Below are positions 32,318 through 44,448 of a stretch of DNA of 64,000 bases, in pieces. The notes beneath the pieces were generated by a model that saw only the letters and a list, made by a program, of their open reading frames with translations, did no database searches and was not told the origin of the DNA. Numbering within the stretch: the first letter of the stretch is position 1; the number at the start of each line of letters is the position of its first letter. The DNA is from Miscanthus floridulus (lineage: Eukaryota > Streptophyta > Magnoliopsida > Poales > Poaceae), in contig NC_089584.1 in the NCBI RefSeq assembly GCF_019320115.1, forward strand, positions 77,877,260-77,941,259. Direction: 5' to 3'. A program made the position numbers and the translations under genes.

Positions 32318-35300
32318 TGTCGGTGCAGAATGTGACCAACTAGTGAATATTTATAGTTTTACTGTACATTGTGATCGGAGGTGGCCTATCACTTAATGAC
32401 ATAGGATTTATACTGGTTCGGGTAATGTGCCCTACGTCCAGTCAGGGTCGGTCGGTGACTTTATTCTTGAGCCCAGGTGCTCGAAGTTTGCAGTGGGGTT
32501 ACAAATGAGAGGGAGAAAGATGGGGTGTACAAGAGGTCCGGTCGGCTCCGATCGGAAGGGCCGAGAGAGACAGGAACTTCACTATGAGCTAAGTGTTCAA
32601 GCGGATGCTTGAGATCTGAATCTAGTGGTTATGTGGTTGTGAGCTATCGATATAAGGAACTCTGATCAACTAAAATCGGCCAGTCCTTTGTTGGAGGAAG
32701 CGCACCCCTTTTTATAGATGAAGGGAATGACTTTACAAGTGAGAGGGTGATGGTACGTATGCTACCGAGCATTGTTGCCCATGCCTACCGAGTCTTATTG
32801 CCCACACTAACGGGTACAAGATAGTGGTAGGCGTCTACAATACTGTTGCTGTCGTTGTAGAATGTCAGATGCACACGGAAGGTTGCGCTACCTTTTTCAG
32901 GGACGGTGGACGTTGGTACCTGTAAATACTGTTTGATGCCTAGAGGCATGTGAGGAGTCTCGCTTTGTTCACCCGATATGGTAAATCCTGGTGCCCATAC
33001 CGCTATCGATGTCCAGAGACACGCGGGGGGTCTTACCGTATGGGAATTTTAGCGGCCCCTACAATACTGTAGAGGGAGATGTCGATGCCTACAATACTGT
33101 TTGTGTTAGGGTGGTTGTAGAGTACTGTTCCATGCAGAGTATGGTCCCTGGTACAGTGGTTTTGACTTGTGAGCCTTGCCTTGCCTTTCTCCGCACGTCT
33201 TCTGGTTCCTACCGAACGGGGCGTCCCCGGTCGGATGGCTCTAGTCGGCTCTGAGTGCGCCGGTCAGAGAAGAGTGGTGAGCAGGGTTAAAAGGTCCTAA
33301 TGGCTAGAGGGAGGGGGTGAATAGCCTAATAAAAATTTTTACAACAACACTTAACAAAATAGTTAGACTATTATGAGGTGAAGCAAGTGTTGCGCTAGCC
33401 TACTCAAAATGCAAGCCATCTACCACAATTCTAGTTTAGATAGTATCTATTCACACAATAGCTATGACACTACTTTATGTTAGTGTGCTCTCAAAGGCTA
33501 ACTAAAGAGCCGTACTAACCAAGCAAGCAAGCTCTCACAACTAACTACACTAAAGAGCTTGTCAACTAAAGAGTGATCAAGAAGGTTATATCGCCGTGTA
33601 GATGGATGAACCAATCAATCACAAGGATGAATAACAATGAAGACTAATCACCTTGGAATCAATGATGAACACAATGATTTTTTACCAAGGTTCACTTGCT
33701 TGCCGGCAAGCTAGTCCTCGTTGTGGTGATTCACTCACTTGGAGGTTCACACACTAATTGGCTTCACATGCCGAACCCTCAATAGAGTGCCGCACAACCA
33801 ACACAAGATGAGGATCACACAAGCCACGAGCAATCCACTAGAGTACCTTTTGGCTCTCCGCTGGAAAAAGATCAAGAACCCCTCACAATCACTATGATCG
33901 GAGCTGAAGACAATCACTACCTCCGCTCGACGATCCTCGCTGCTCCAAGCCGTCTAGGTGGTGGCAATCACTAAGAGTAACAAGCGAAATCCACAGCGAA
34001 ACACGAACATCAAGTGCCTCTAGATGCAATCACTCAAGCAATGCACTTGGATCACTCCCAATCTCACTATGATAATGAATCAATGATGGAGATGAGTGGG
34101 AGGACTTTGGCTAAGCTCATAAGGTTGCTATGTCAATGAAAATGGCCAAAGATGTGAGCCATAGCCGGCCATGGGGCTTAAATAGAAACCCCCACGAAAT
34201 AGAGCCGTTATACCCCTTCACTAGGCATATCATGGGCTGACTGAACGCTGCTCCTCAGCGTCCGATCGCCCGATGGCGGCCATGTGTCTCTTGCGTTCAG
34301 CTGTGAACATTTGATCTCAATGGTCGAGAAGTTGACCGGACACTCCGACAGAGCTGACCAGACGCTGGACCCTCAGCGTCCGGTCGTTTACAGTAAGGGT
34401 CCAAACGTGTTTTTGCCAACCAGACACGTCCGGTCATGCTTGACCGGACACAGCCCAGCGTCCGGTGCTTAACTCTAATTACTGTGCCGACCGACAACAC
34501 GACCGGACGCAGCCCTTCAGCGTCCGGTCACAGAGTGACCCAGCATCTAGTTAGTTGACCGACGCCAGCGTCATTGCGACCAACTCCATTTCACTTCTAA
34601 CTTCTCTACCCTTGCTCAAATGTGCCAACCACCAAGTGTATCACCTTGTGCACATGTGTTACCATATTTTCATAAACATTTTCAAGGGTGTTAGCATTCC
34701 ACTAGATTATAAATGCATATGCAATGAGTTAGAGCATCTAGTGGCACTTTGATAACCGCATTCCGATACGAGTTTCACCCCTCTTAATAGTACGGCTATC
34801 AAACCTAAATGTGATCACACTCTCTAAGTGTCTTGATCACCAAAACAAAATAGCTCCTACAAATTATACCTTTGCCTTGAGCTTTTTATTTTTCTCTTTC
34901 TTTTTTTCAAGTTTAAGCCCTTGATCATCGTCATGCCATCACCATTGTCATGTTATGATCTTCATTAGCTTCTCCACTTGAAGTGTGCTACCTATCTCAT
35001 GATCACTTGATAAACTAGGTTAGCACTTAGGGTTTCATCAATTCACCAAAATCAAACTAGAGCTTTCAAGGGTTCCTACGAGCCTCGGTCAGTGGGACAT
35101 GGGGTTAGAGTCGGAAGTAGGGCTCGGGGTAGGCCTTCCGATCGGAGGCCGTCCGGAGACGGCTAGAGCCCGAATCGAGCGCTCCGGTCGGATAGGTGGA
35201 CCGAAGTAGCCAACGAGCGGTCATTGCTCTTCTTTGGCCTAGCCTTCCGTTTGGTTGCTGGACCTCCCCTTTACCCTATTGTTTTTAGACTCTTGGGCCG

Positions 35301-35354
35301 AGCCTTGGCGTAGAAGCCAGTCCCCGAGGGACCCTAGGTTTATGAACCCGATAG
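32318..35354 (-). repeat. Left (3') LTR of the gypsy-like element, split by a solo LTR
   Basis: It starts TGTCGGTGCAG and ends AACCCGATA (the right copy has CCGACA). It is closely collinear with 42711-43960 apart from the insertion at 33288-35073. Confidence 0.9.
33288..35068 (-). mobile_element. Solo LTR of the element B family, reverse orientation, 1781 bp
   Basis: It is the reverse complement of the B LTR: it begins TAAAAGGTCC (decayed TGAAAGG) and ends CTAGAGCTTTCA. The flanks are a 5-bp duplication, AGGGT (33283-33287 and 35069-35073). There is no internal sequence. The CCGGACGC motif cluster is at 34230-34530. Confidence 0.92.
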
Positions 35355-36517
35355 GAGCCCCCGAGCCCCTGGGCGATTTAGGTAGAATTGTCTAGGGAAT
35401 TTTTGTCTTGTCGACGGGTGCGCGCGAGCGCACCCATGAGTGTAGCCCCCGAGCCCTGGGTGGTTCGGGCAGAACCATCTGGGGGGTGTTCTGTGTCATC
35501 AGGGGAAGTTTTCTATTTTGTCATGGGTGCATACGAGCGCACCCATGGGTGTAGCCCCCGAGCCCTCAGGTGGTTCAGGCGGAACTGTCTGGGGGGTTGT
35601 TTTAGCGGGCGTGTATGCATGTTTTTAGTCTGAGATGGAATTTTGTTAACCAAGGTGATGTTTGTGCAGCCGAGGCGTTTTTAGGTGCAAAGATTGGATT
35701 GAAACAGAACTTACTGATCCTGGTGCCGACGTGCGCCATGGATCGGGTGAGGAAGTTAGTTTGGACGTGAGAGGGCTCACTGATCCTAGCGTTGATGTGC
35801 GCCATGGGATCGGGTGAGGGAGTTAGTGCGGACAGACCCTGGCGTTGGTGCGCGCTGTGGTTTTGAAATGGTTAGTTCCAGGGATGGACGAGACGGAGCC
35901 CATGGGTCCTGGTGTCGGTGCGCACTGTGGGATCAGGCAGGTTGGAGTCGTGGATCCTTGGCCTTGGCGCAGCCTAGGCAGCCGAGGTAGTTAGTTCAGT
36001 TAGTTTTCACATGAGTTCAGAGTCGTGGTCCCTGGCCAGGGTTTTTGGAGTGCAGTCGGAAGTGAAGCCGTTACGCGAGTTCGGAGTCACGGTCCCAAGC
36101 CGTAGCCGGATGTCATAGATCTTGTTGTCGCAAGTTCAGAGTCGCGGTCCCAAGCCGTAGCTGGATGTCATAGATCCTATCAACACAAGTTCAGAGTCAT
36201 GGTCCCAAGCCATAGTCGGATGTCATAGATCCTATCGACGTGAGTTTGGAGTCACGGTCCCAAGGTTTTGGCTTGTGCCCCTAAGCCCTGTCGGGCCTTT
36301 GTGGGGGTCAATGTGAGTTTCTGTGCGTTACCCCATCCGGTTCCTCACAACCAGAGGGGCTGAGTTTCATCGCTTGTCCCAATTGCTCAGGCTCAAAGAC
36401 TAGCTCGGTGAGTTCGCTAACGGGTGTGATCGAGTAGAATCCGGGTCCTTCGTTTGTGATGGGGTCGGCCCCTCTTATGACATTCCACTACTCCTTTACC
36501 TGCAACCTGACAGATGC
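35355..36517 (-). repeat. 3' internal region of the gypsy-like element: polypurine tract and tandem arrays
   Basis: Next to the LTR the plus strand reads GGAGCCCCCGAGCCCCTGGG, a purine-rich tract on the minus strand. Similar AGCCCCCGAGCCC phrases recur at 35444 and 35553. A looser 60-100-bp repeat (TGCGCCATGGGATCGGGTGAG type) fills 35660-35940. A 55-bp unit (AGTTCRGAGTC..TCATAGATC) is repeated about 3.4 times from 36078 to 36265. No coding sequence was seen. Confidence 0.7.
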
Positions 36518-36522
36518 CTAGG

Positions 36523-38984
36523 TGAAAGGTCCTTGTATGGTTTTGGTAATTGAGTGACAACCTAGGTGGACTAATTGTGTTTATGTGAGATACATAGGTG
36601 ATTAGTCCACAGGTACATATGTGTGAGCAACATATGCCATGAAGGTGAAAATGGCTTGGAGATGTTGCAAAGCTCACACATGTGATGATGAAGGAGCTCA
36701 TTGCACATGAGACATGACATTGAGTCATGTGATCAAGGTGGAGAAGATCAAGACAAGACTTGGCGTGATGGACCGGTTGCAAGCATGAAGGGCAAGTCGG
36801 AGGCTTTGGAGCGATGGACCGTGTGGCGGTGAAGCTTGAGCAAGACTTGGCACCGATGGACGAAGGCAACGGTGAAAAGCAAGTGATGTCAAGTTCGATG
36901 AACCAATATGATCACGTGATGATATGAAGTGGATCATATCATTGTTGATCATGTTGGTGCATGTGTTGCATCAACATTGGAGGAGATGGAATGGAATGCG
37001 CAAGGCAAAGGTATAACCTAGGGCATTTTATTTCATTGGTCATAGGTGTGTAGAGAAGTTTATGATCGGGTTTAGGATAGATGGCCGTACTATCAAGAGG
37101 GGCAAACTTGTTTACATATCGGTCATCTAGTGCCACTCGAGTTATCTAACTTTACATCGTTGCTAGGATTGAGTGGCGTGGCAAGTTGAGTGGCTAATCC
37201 TTTGAAAAATGATTGTGAAAATGCTAACACACATACACATGGTGGTGTACACTTCGTGGTGTTGGCACATTTACAAAGAAGATGAAGTTGGAGTAGATGT
37301 GGATCAACTCGGTGATGAAACAGAGGCGAGAAGGGTTAGAAACTCCACCAGTGGAGTGTCCACCTGTAGAGTATGGACAGTTCGATAGTGCCACCGGCAC
37401 CCTAGACAGAAAAGATGGAGGTCACTGTAAGTGACCAGATGTTGGCCTCGGTTGGACCGGCATGTTCGGTAGTGGTGGCAGAGAGCGTGCAGGCGTCGGT
37501 CTTCGATCGGATGCTAGCGCTGAATGTGATCGGACGATGGCAGGGTGCGTCTGGTCAGAGCTAATGTATGGTGACGTAGGTAGAATAGAAGCTGGAGAGT
37601 GACTAGACAATGGTGCTACATCCGATCATGATCGACCGGACGCGTCCGATCATGAAATGTCATTTCTAGAACCTTACTGTAAATGACCGGACGCTGGAGG
37701 CTCAGCGTCTGGTTAGCTAAAGATGCTGCGTCCGGTCGATAGATGACCGTTGAGATCGGGTGAACAGTATTTGAAGCAAGGACACGTGGCGTGCATCGCA
37801 CGACCAGACGCTGAGGTCTAGCGTCTGGTCGATCGGACCAGAGCGTCTGGTCATCCTGACTTTTGCCCAGTGAAGGGGCAACGGCTCTATTTATTCGTGG
37901 GGTTATAAATAGAAGCCATGGTTGGCCTTGGGTCGGCAGCTGAGCACACCAGAGCCTTGGTGGCTTATGTAGTAGTGCTTAGGAGCCCTCCATGTCACAT
38001 CTACTTGATAGTGATCATTCGATTGTGTGAGAGAGTGATTCTAGTGCGATTGCATCATGAGATTGCATCGAGTGGCACTAGGTGATCGAGATTGCAAGCC
38101 GGTGGTGCTTGTTACTCTTAGAGGTTGCCACCTCCTAGATAGCTTGGTGGTCTTCGTCGAAGCCTGCAAGAAGCTTGTGCGGTGCTCCGGAGGAGAGCTT
38201 TGTGAGGGCATTGTGCTCGCCCCACGGGAGCTGTGAAGAGCAACTCTAGTTGAGCATGTCATTGAGCTACCCTCACTTTTGGGGGTAGGTTCTTGCGGTG
38301 CCCGACATGCGGGCTTAGGGGTGATGCCAATTAGCCACTGAACCACCAAGTGAGTAGTCGACACAATGGGAACTAGCGTGTTGGTAGGCACGTGAACCTC
38401 ATGAGAAAAATCACCGTGTCAACCTTGTTCTTCCATTGGTTTGCAATCCCCTTACACTAGCTTGTGATTACTTTTATATACATTGTACTTGTGTAGTTGC
38501 TCATGTAATTAGTTAGCTTGTGTAGCTCACTAGTTACCTTCTTGCTTGTGTAGCATAGAAGTAGCTCCCTTGCGTGGCTAATTTGGTTTGTGTAACCTTG
38601 TTAGTCACATTGCTTAGTTTGTGTAGCTAAGTATTTGCACTCTCTAATTTGGCATTGGTTGCTTTGTTATTGAGCATTGCTAGTGAGCTTAGGTGGCTTT
38701 GTGCTTTTGCTTACTAGCATGTGTAGGAGCTCTCTTGTTGCTTAAAGTACTAGTGGCATAAGTTTGTTTGACCTTGCTTCTAAAATTGGTTAGGTGAGCT
38801 CTAGCTAGCCTGGCACCTTTGTTGCTTAATTAGTATCTTTGGAAGGTGATAGAGAACATAAATAAAAGGGTGTAGTCTTGGCTAGACTGATAGTTTTAAT
38901 TCTGTACTTGTTTTGGTTAGCTGACTCGATTAATTTTAGAAAGGACTATTCACCCCCCCTCTAGTCCACCATCTCGACCTTACA
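36523..38984 (+). mobile_element. Solo LTR of a third Sirevirus-like family, 2462 bp
   Basis: It starts TGAAAGGTCC and ends CGACCTTACA. The flanking duplication is CTAGG (36518-36522 and 38985-38989). CCGGACGCTG-type motifs lie at 37430-37850, and ATTCACCCCCCCTCTAG lies near the end. It differs from the A and B LTRs over most of its length but shares their architecture. Confidence 0.88.
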
Positions 38985-39359
38985 CTAGGTCCTTCGGAAG
39001 ACCGACCTAGGTGGCCTAATGGCCTCCCCTCGATGGAGATTCTATGGGCCCAGAGAGGTTCAGGATCAAACGAGGGTTGAGATGACCCGATTTGCCAGAC
39101 CGGGCGAAGGCCGCATGGTGCTCATCTACGGTTTTCTTCCCTGGCTCTGTTGTTTGCTCATATCGAATGAGGCAACCGCCGCTTCGTGATGCAACACGGA
39201 GCATTCTAGTGCATTTCGCTGCACGTGCATTGCTTAGTTCCCAAGCCCCCGGGCGGTTCAGGGCCCGAATCATCCAAGAGGCGCAGGCGTATGGAATGAG
39301 ATGCGTGTATGGATGTATGAAATGATTTATAAAGAAATAGAGGGGTTCGGTACTGCTCA

Positions 39360-39610
39360 CTTTGATGGCTTAAGTGACGGTGTTCGGAGAGCTTCAGTCA
39401 GAAATGTCCGACCGGGACCTGCGCTCGTCAATCGTGGGTGAGCCCTTGTGTGAACATTTTTTGTATTAATGAACACATGCTCACCTTGATGACCTGAGTG
39501 ATGGGGTTCGGAGAGCTTCAATTGGAAATGTCCGACCAGGACCTTGATGACTTGAGTGATGAGGTTCGAAGAGCTTTAGATGGAAATGTCCGACTAGGAC
39601 CCGCGCTTGT
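39360..39610. repeat. Short imperfect repeats around GAGAGCTTCARTYRGAAATGTCCGAC
   Basis: The phrase GTTCGGAGAGCTTCAGTCAG at 39382 recurs with changes near 39508 and 39567, each followed by AAATGTCCGAC and a GGACC. Noncoding internal sequence of the gypsy-like element. Confidence 0.65.
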
Positions 39611-39744
39611 CGTTCGTGATGGAGTCGGCATGGCCTACATGGGGTGTCCCTTTGCTTCCTACCCATTGCACTTGACGAAGCTGAGGGAGCGGAACCGAGC
39701 GGATCCCTTGCGGTTGCAGTAGTATTTGCAGTAGTAGAAAATAT

Positions 39745-40965
39745 AAAAGTTAAGTTTGTGGGGGAGCCCCATGTAAATATTACTGTGTGTTTAATGACTA
39801 CAGTCGGTTTTATTTTCTGTGATGGAATTGCTCCGTTCGGGGGAGCCTGTTCCCTTTCGTTCCTTAGTTTTCCCTTAGCATAATTTTTGTTTTTTATTCT
39901 TTTTTTCTCGTACCTGCCCATTTGTCCCGTAGGCCGCAACCTTGGGAGCCCGGGGCGTGGCCCGCGAGGCTCGGTTGCTCGTAACTGTAGGGAAAGACAA
40001 GGCACGATCAGTCAGAATGTTTAAAGCAAAGCTACATAAGGTAAAACTAAGGAACAAACTATCTTGTTGGTTGGGTAGGAAGGGATTCCATCATACGTAA
40101 ACAAAGCCAGAAGGTAGTCATTAAGCATAATGATAGTAGTGTACCCTAGTGAAGCCCCCGAGCGCTCTGGGCCAAAAAGTGTTTCAGGTCGGGTCGCTTT
40201 TGTAGGAGCATTTACTAAGTAAAATAATGGTAAGATTGAAGCTTTAGGAAAAATGACATAGCTGTTCCAGTAGTTCAGAGAGAGCCGTCAGCAGATGCCG
40301 CCGGGCTAGTTTAATAGCTTGCAGAATATAAGTAGTTAGTAAACATAAAAAGTTTAAGTTCGTGGGGGAGCCCCCGTGTAAACGTTTCTGTGTGCTTAAT
40401 GGTTATAATGGTATTTTTGTTTTCTATGATGGAGTCACTCCGTTCAGGGAAGCTTGTTCCCTTTTGTTCCTTTGCTTTTCCTTAGCATAACTTTGTTTTT
40501 TATTTCTTTCTTTCTCATACCTGCCTGTTTGTCCTGTAGGCTGCAACCTTAGGAGCCTGGGGCGTGGCCTACGAGGCTCGGCCGCTCGTAACCATAGGAA
40601 AAGGCAGGGTGCGATCAGTCGAAATGTTTTAAAGCAAAGCTACGTAAGGTAAATTAAAGGAATGAACCACCCCTTCGCTAGGGTAGGAAGTAGTTTCACC
40701 ACACGACATTAAACAAAACAGAGCGGTAGCAGTTAAGCATAATGATAGTTGTGTAAGCAATTAAGCATAATGATAATTGTGTAAGCAGTTAAGCATAATG
40801 ATAGTTGTGTACTTTAGTGGAGCCCCCAAGCACCCCAAGTTGAAAAGTGTTCAGGTCAGGGTGCTCTTATAGGAGCGTTCGCTAAGTAAACAAAGGTAAG
40901 ACTGAAACTTAGGAAAAGAAAAAATGACATAGCTGTTCTAAGGTGCTTGGAGAGAGCATCGTTGT
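39745..40965. repeat. Two tandem copies of an about 600-bp unit in the gypsy-like element
   Basis: GTGGGGGAGCCCC begins at 39758 and again at 40362 (period 604). About 500 bp of collinear sequence follows, including CGTTCCTT, GGGGCGTGGCC, GAGGCTCGG, AAGCATAATGATAG and AATGACATAGCTGTTC. The second copy is longer because a 28-bp piece is triplicated (40732-40815). Confidence 0.85.
40732..40815. repeat. 28-bp minisatellite, three units
   Basis: Units start at 40732, 40760 and 40788 (RTTAAGCATAATGATARTTG plus TGTAAGCA). The corresponding spot in the first large repeat (about 40125) has a single unit. Confidence 0.92.
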
Positions 40966-41091
40966 TGTTGTCCTTCAGTCGGTAGGCATCCAGCTAGATC
41001 ACTTCATCCTTCAGTCTTCTGGATCCTTGCCCGCTGCGCCCCCTTCTTTGGTTGCTGCTTCCTCGCCTTTTTCTTCCTTTGGCCTGCCAGC

Positions 41092-42505
41092 TTACCTCAG
41101 TAGGCGCTTGAGGAGCTGGCAGTCCTTGTAGAGGTGTTTGATGGGGTAGTCATGGTTGGTGCATGGGCTATCCATGAGATCGTGGAAGTGGCCGGAGGGT
41201 CTTGCTGGGGCTACGTGCCCGCGTGATTGGCCACGGCGATCGACGTGAAGTTGGTCGGTTGGCGGCGATCCTTTCTGTTCTTTTTTCCCCTCTGCGTGGA
41301 GGGGCCCTTGTCTTGATCCTAGCGCTTGGCCTTACCTTTGTCACGGCCTCTGTTGAAGCACAGTGGGAACGACGCTTGCTGGAGGTGTTGGACAAAGGTT
41401 CGTGGTCCCAGGCTATTAGGGCTGGGACTCCGGTCGACGCTGTGCGTATCTCGGTTTGGCCCGAGCCATGCGTGGACAGGAGGTCGGCACGGAGTGGTCG
41501 TCAAGTCGAGGTGAGGTGCCATTGCGGCTTCCTAGGCCACACTCTGTGGCTATTGCGGTGATAGGGTGTAGTGCCCCATCTGCTGTGTCCCTGTTCCCCG
41601 GACGGAGAGCGATGTCGCAAGTCGGCGTTGTGATATGGAGCACTCCACTTGTTGAACGGCGGCGGTCTCTAGCAGTGCCTAGAGGTTCCAGTGGATCGCC
41701 CGTTCATGAGTGTCGTTCGGCTCGGACAGGTCGCGCAGGAGCATTGCCGTGGCGGTAATGTTCTGACTGGCCCGAGCAAACTACGGGGGATCGATCCCCC
41801 TAACTGGGGTGTTGCGCTAGGGCTGACGGGCGTGACCCCAAGCGCCATTCAGCGGTCTATGCGCACGGGGCGTAGTGTGGTGTGCCGAGCGCGCTGGTGC
41901 AGTCGGTGGCTAATGTGGCCACTGTCGTCGTAGATCCTCCCCATGCTCACGTGTGAGCTCAGGGGTCTCTGCGTGAGGGCCCGATGGGGCATGGGTCCAG
42001 AAGGACTCCGTTACCCCTGGTGACTGTTCCGCAGCGTCCGCCATAGCATACTCCCGGGATGGACGGTGGCTAGGCGCAATGTCGCCGATGCTAGAGCTGT
42101 CACTCCCGACGTCATCATCCATGATGTCGAGGAAACAGATGGGAGCATGGCTCGCCATCCCCATGAACTCGGACGTGAGAGGGTGCGGCGCCAGCACCTT
42201 TTGGAGTCCCCAGGCGCATGCGTCCACGGAAGACGTGAGGCCATAAAGGAACCAGTCGTACGACGTTGTGTTGGGGATAACGGGGTTTTGTCGGGTATTT
42301 GGCGGAGGATAGAACGTAGTAAGTGAATAACAACATGTATATTACTCACAGCGGGGTTTGAGCAGCGAGTTTGCTCGGAATGAAGCATAGATGCCGCATC
42401 GTCGAAGTCATGCATCCCGGAGTTGATGGAGGACGTCTCCCCAATGGGTGCCAGGTCACGAGTCTGCTCACGGAGGTGGAGTACGCCGAGTCGATCGGTG
42501 ACCAA
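41092..42505 (-). pseudogene. gag remnant of the gypsy-like element
   Basis: Read right to left, short stretches such as MDDDVGSDSSSIG, REYAMADAAEQSPG, LLRDLSEPNDTHERAIH, ALLETAAVQQVE and RRLATSLSVRGTG resemble Ty3/gypsy gag polyproteins of grasses. The phrase DYPIKHLYKDCQLLKRLLR ends at TAA 41094-41092. Frameshifts and TAG/TAA stops break it repeatedly. It would have formed the capsid of this element; no pol follows it. Confidence 0.55.
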
Positions 42506-42691
42506 GTCTAGGCTTCCGAAGAGGAAGGCCTGGGATGGCTCGAAGACGGGTGGAACCTACATCCTAGTGGGCGAGAGTGCGGGGAACTCCAACGAGCCGA
42601 AGCGAATCGTATCGCTCGAGCCTGCCACGGCGGGGGTGGCGGAAGAATGGGCCATCCGATGACCAAAAAAGTGTTGAACGTACAGCGTCTT

Positions 42692-42708
42692 CCCCACGGA
42701 CGGCGCCA
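42692..42708 (-). other. Primer-binding site of the gypsy-like element
   Basis: On the minus strand TGGCGCCGTCCGTGGGG lies two bases inside the right LTR. Its first eight bases match the complement of plant tRNA-Asp ends (TGGCGCCG...), with mismatches beyond. This fixes the element orientation. Confidence 0.65.
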
Positions 42709-42710
42709 AC

Positions 42711-43960
42711 TGTCGGTGCAGAATGTGACCAACTAGTGAATATTTGTAGTTTTACTGTACGTTGTGATCGGAGGTGGCCTAGCACTCAATGACATATGAT
42801 TTATACTAGTTTGGGCAACATGTCCTACGTCCAGTTGGGGTCGGTCGATGACTTTATTCCTGAGCCCAGGTGCTCAAAGTTTGCAGTGGGGTTACAAACG
42901 AGGGGTAGAAAGATGGGGTGTACAAGAGATCCTGTCGGCTCCGACCAGAAGGGCTAAGAGAGACAGGAACTTCGCTATGAGCTAAGTGTTTAAGCGGATG
43001 CTTGAGGTCTGAACCTGGTGGTTCTGTGGTTGTGAGCTATCGATCTAAGGAACTCTGATCAACTAGAATTGGTCTGTCCTTTGTTGGAGGAAGCGCACCC
43101 CCTTTTATAGATGAAGAGGATGGCTTTACAAGTGAGAGGGTGAGGGTACGTATGCTGCCGAGCCTTATTGCTCACGCCTACCAAACCTTATTGCCCACAC
43201 CGACGGATACAAGATAGTGGTAGGCGCCTACAATACTATTGCTGTCGCTGTAGAGTGTCAGATGCACATGGGAGGTCACGCTGCCTTTTTCAGGGACGGT
43301 GGATGTTGGTACCTGCAAATACTATTTGATGCCTAGAGGCATGTGAGGAGTCTCGCTATGTTCACCTGGTACGGTAAATCCTGGTGCCCATACCGCTATC
43401 GATGCACATAAACACACGAGGGGTCTTACCGTATGGGAGTTTTAGCGGCCCCTACAATACTGTAGAGGGAGATGTCGGCGCCTACAATACTGTTTGTGTC
43501 AGGGTGGCTGCAGAGTACTGTTCCGTACAGGGTATGGCCCCTGGTACAGTGGTTTTGACTTGTGAGCCTTGCCTTGCCTCTCTCCGCACGTCTTCTGGTT
43601 CCTACCGAACGGGGCGTCCCCGGTCGGATGGCTCCAATTGGCTCTGAGTGCGCCGGTCGGAGAAGAGCGGTGAGCAGGGTTCCTACGAGCCCAGGTCGGA
43701 GGGACGCGGGGTCGGAGTTGGAAGTAGGGCTCGGGGTAGGCCTTCCAATCGGAGGCCGTCCGGAGACGGCTGGAGCCCGAATCGAGCGCTCCGGTTGGAT
43801 AGGTGGGCCAAAGTAGCCGACGAGCGGGCGTTGCTCTTCTTGGGCCTGGCCTTCCGGTCGGTTGCTGGACCGCCCCTTTGCCCTGTTGTTTTTAGACTCT
43901 TGGGGCGAGCCTTGGCGCAGAAGGCGGTCCCCGAGGGACCCCGGGTTTATGAACCCGACA
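42711..43960 (-). repeat. Right (5') LTR of the gypsy-like element, 1250 bp
   Basis: It starts TGTCGGTGCAG and ends GAACCCGACA, followed by the GGAGG duplication. It is intact relative to the left copy. Confidence 0.92.
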
Positions 43961-44241
43961 GGAGGAGACAAAAGTACAGATGTAGGTCTTGAACGAGCAT
44001 GTTGTTGCATTATGTGGCAGTGAGTGCTTGAAAGCATTTTTTTGTTGCATGATTTTAAATAAAATATAATCGCGTTGCTAACTGATTGCATTTTATATAT
44101 GAAGGGATTGGTTGCAGCGAGAAACATGCCGCAGAGCTGGCTCGTGCAAGGTATGAGAAGAAGTTAAATGAGCATAGATCTCGAGTTGGTCGCATCGTTC
44201 ATTCACCGATTGTGTTGTCTGATGAGGGGAACGAGGATGAG

Positions 44242-44448
44242 GATGACACTAGCAGACTGAGTGAGCTTATTGCTCTAGCAGAGACGGGCTTGCAGGCGCA
44301 GGAGGCTGATGACGATACTGGGTGACTGAGCGAGCTCATTACTCTAGCAGAGGCGGGGTTGCAGGCGGAGCAAGCAGAGGAAGACACTGGCAGACTGAGC
44401 GAGCTCACCGGTCTAGCAGAGACGAGCTTACAGGCGGAGGAGGATGAC
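44242..44448 (+). repeat. 69-bp coding tandem repeat, three units
   Basis: Units start at 44242, 44311 and 44380 and encode 23-residue repeats with the core DTGRLSELxxLAExxLQAE. The middle unit has TGA where its neighbours have AGA (Arg). It lies in the acidic tail of the GRF gene remnant. Confidence 0.85.

Larger units (their letters stand above)
32318..43960 (-). mobile_element. Ty3/gypsy-like retrotransposon with gag only, minus orientation
   Basis: Target duplication GGAGG at 32313-32317 and 43961-43965. LTRs of about 1250 bp with TGTCGG...CCGACA ends stand at 32318-35354 (1251 bp net of a nested solo LTR) and 42711-43960. A primer site like the tRNA-Asp complement lies next to the right LTR, and a purine-rich tract (minus strand) next to the left LTR, so it reads right to left. 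The internal region (about 4.9 kb net) has a decayed gag but no protease, RT or integrase that I can find. It is otherwise full of short tandem repeats. It appears non-autonomous, perhaps Tat-lineage. Confidence 0.8.

Noticed and set aside
36523..38984. The third-family LTR as one end of a complete element paired with the B or A LTRs
   Set aside because: It has its own CTAGG duplication on both sides and no internal region, so it is a solo LTR.
40732..40815. Three regular 28-bp repeats as a CRISPR-like array
   Set aside because: Repeats abut without spacers, lie in a plant retroelement, and the parent unit is present once in the neighbouring 604-bp repeat.
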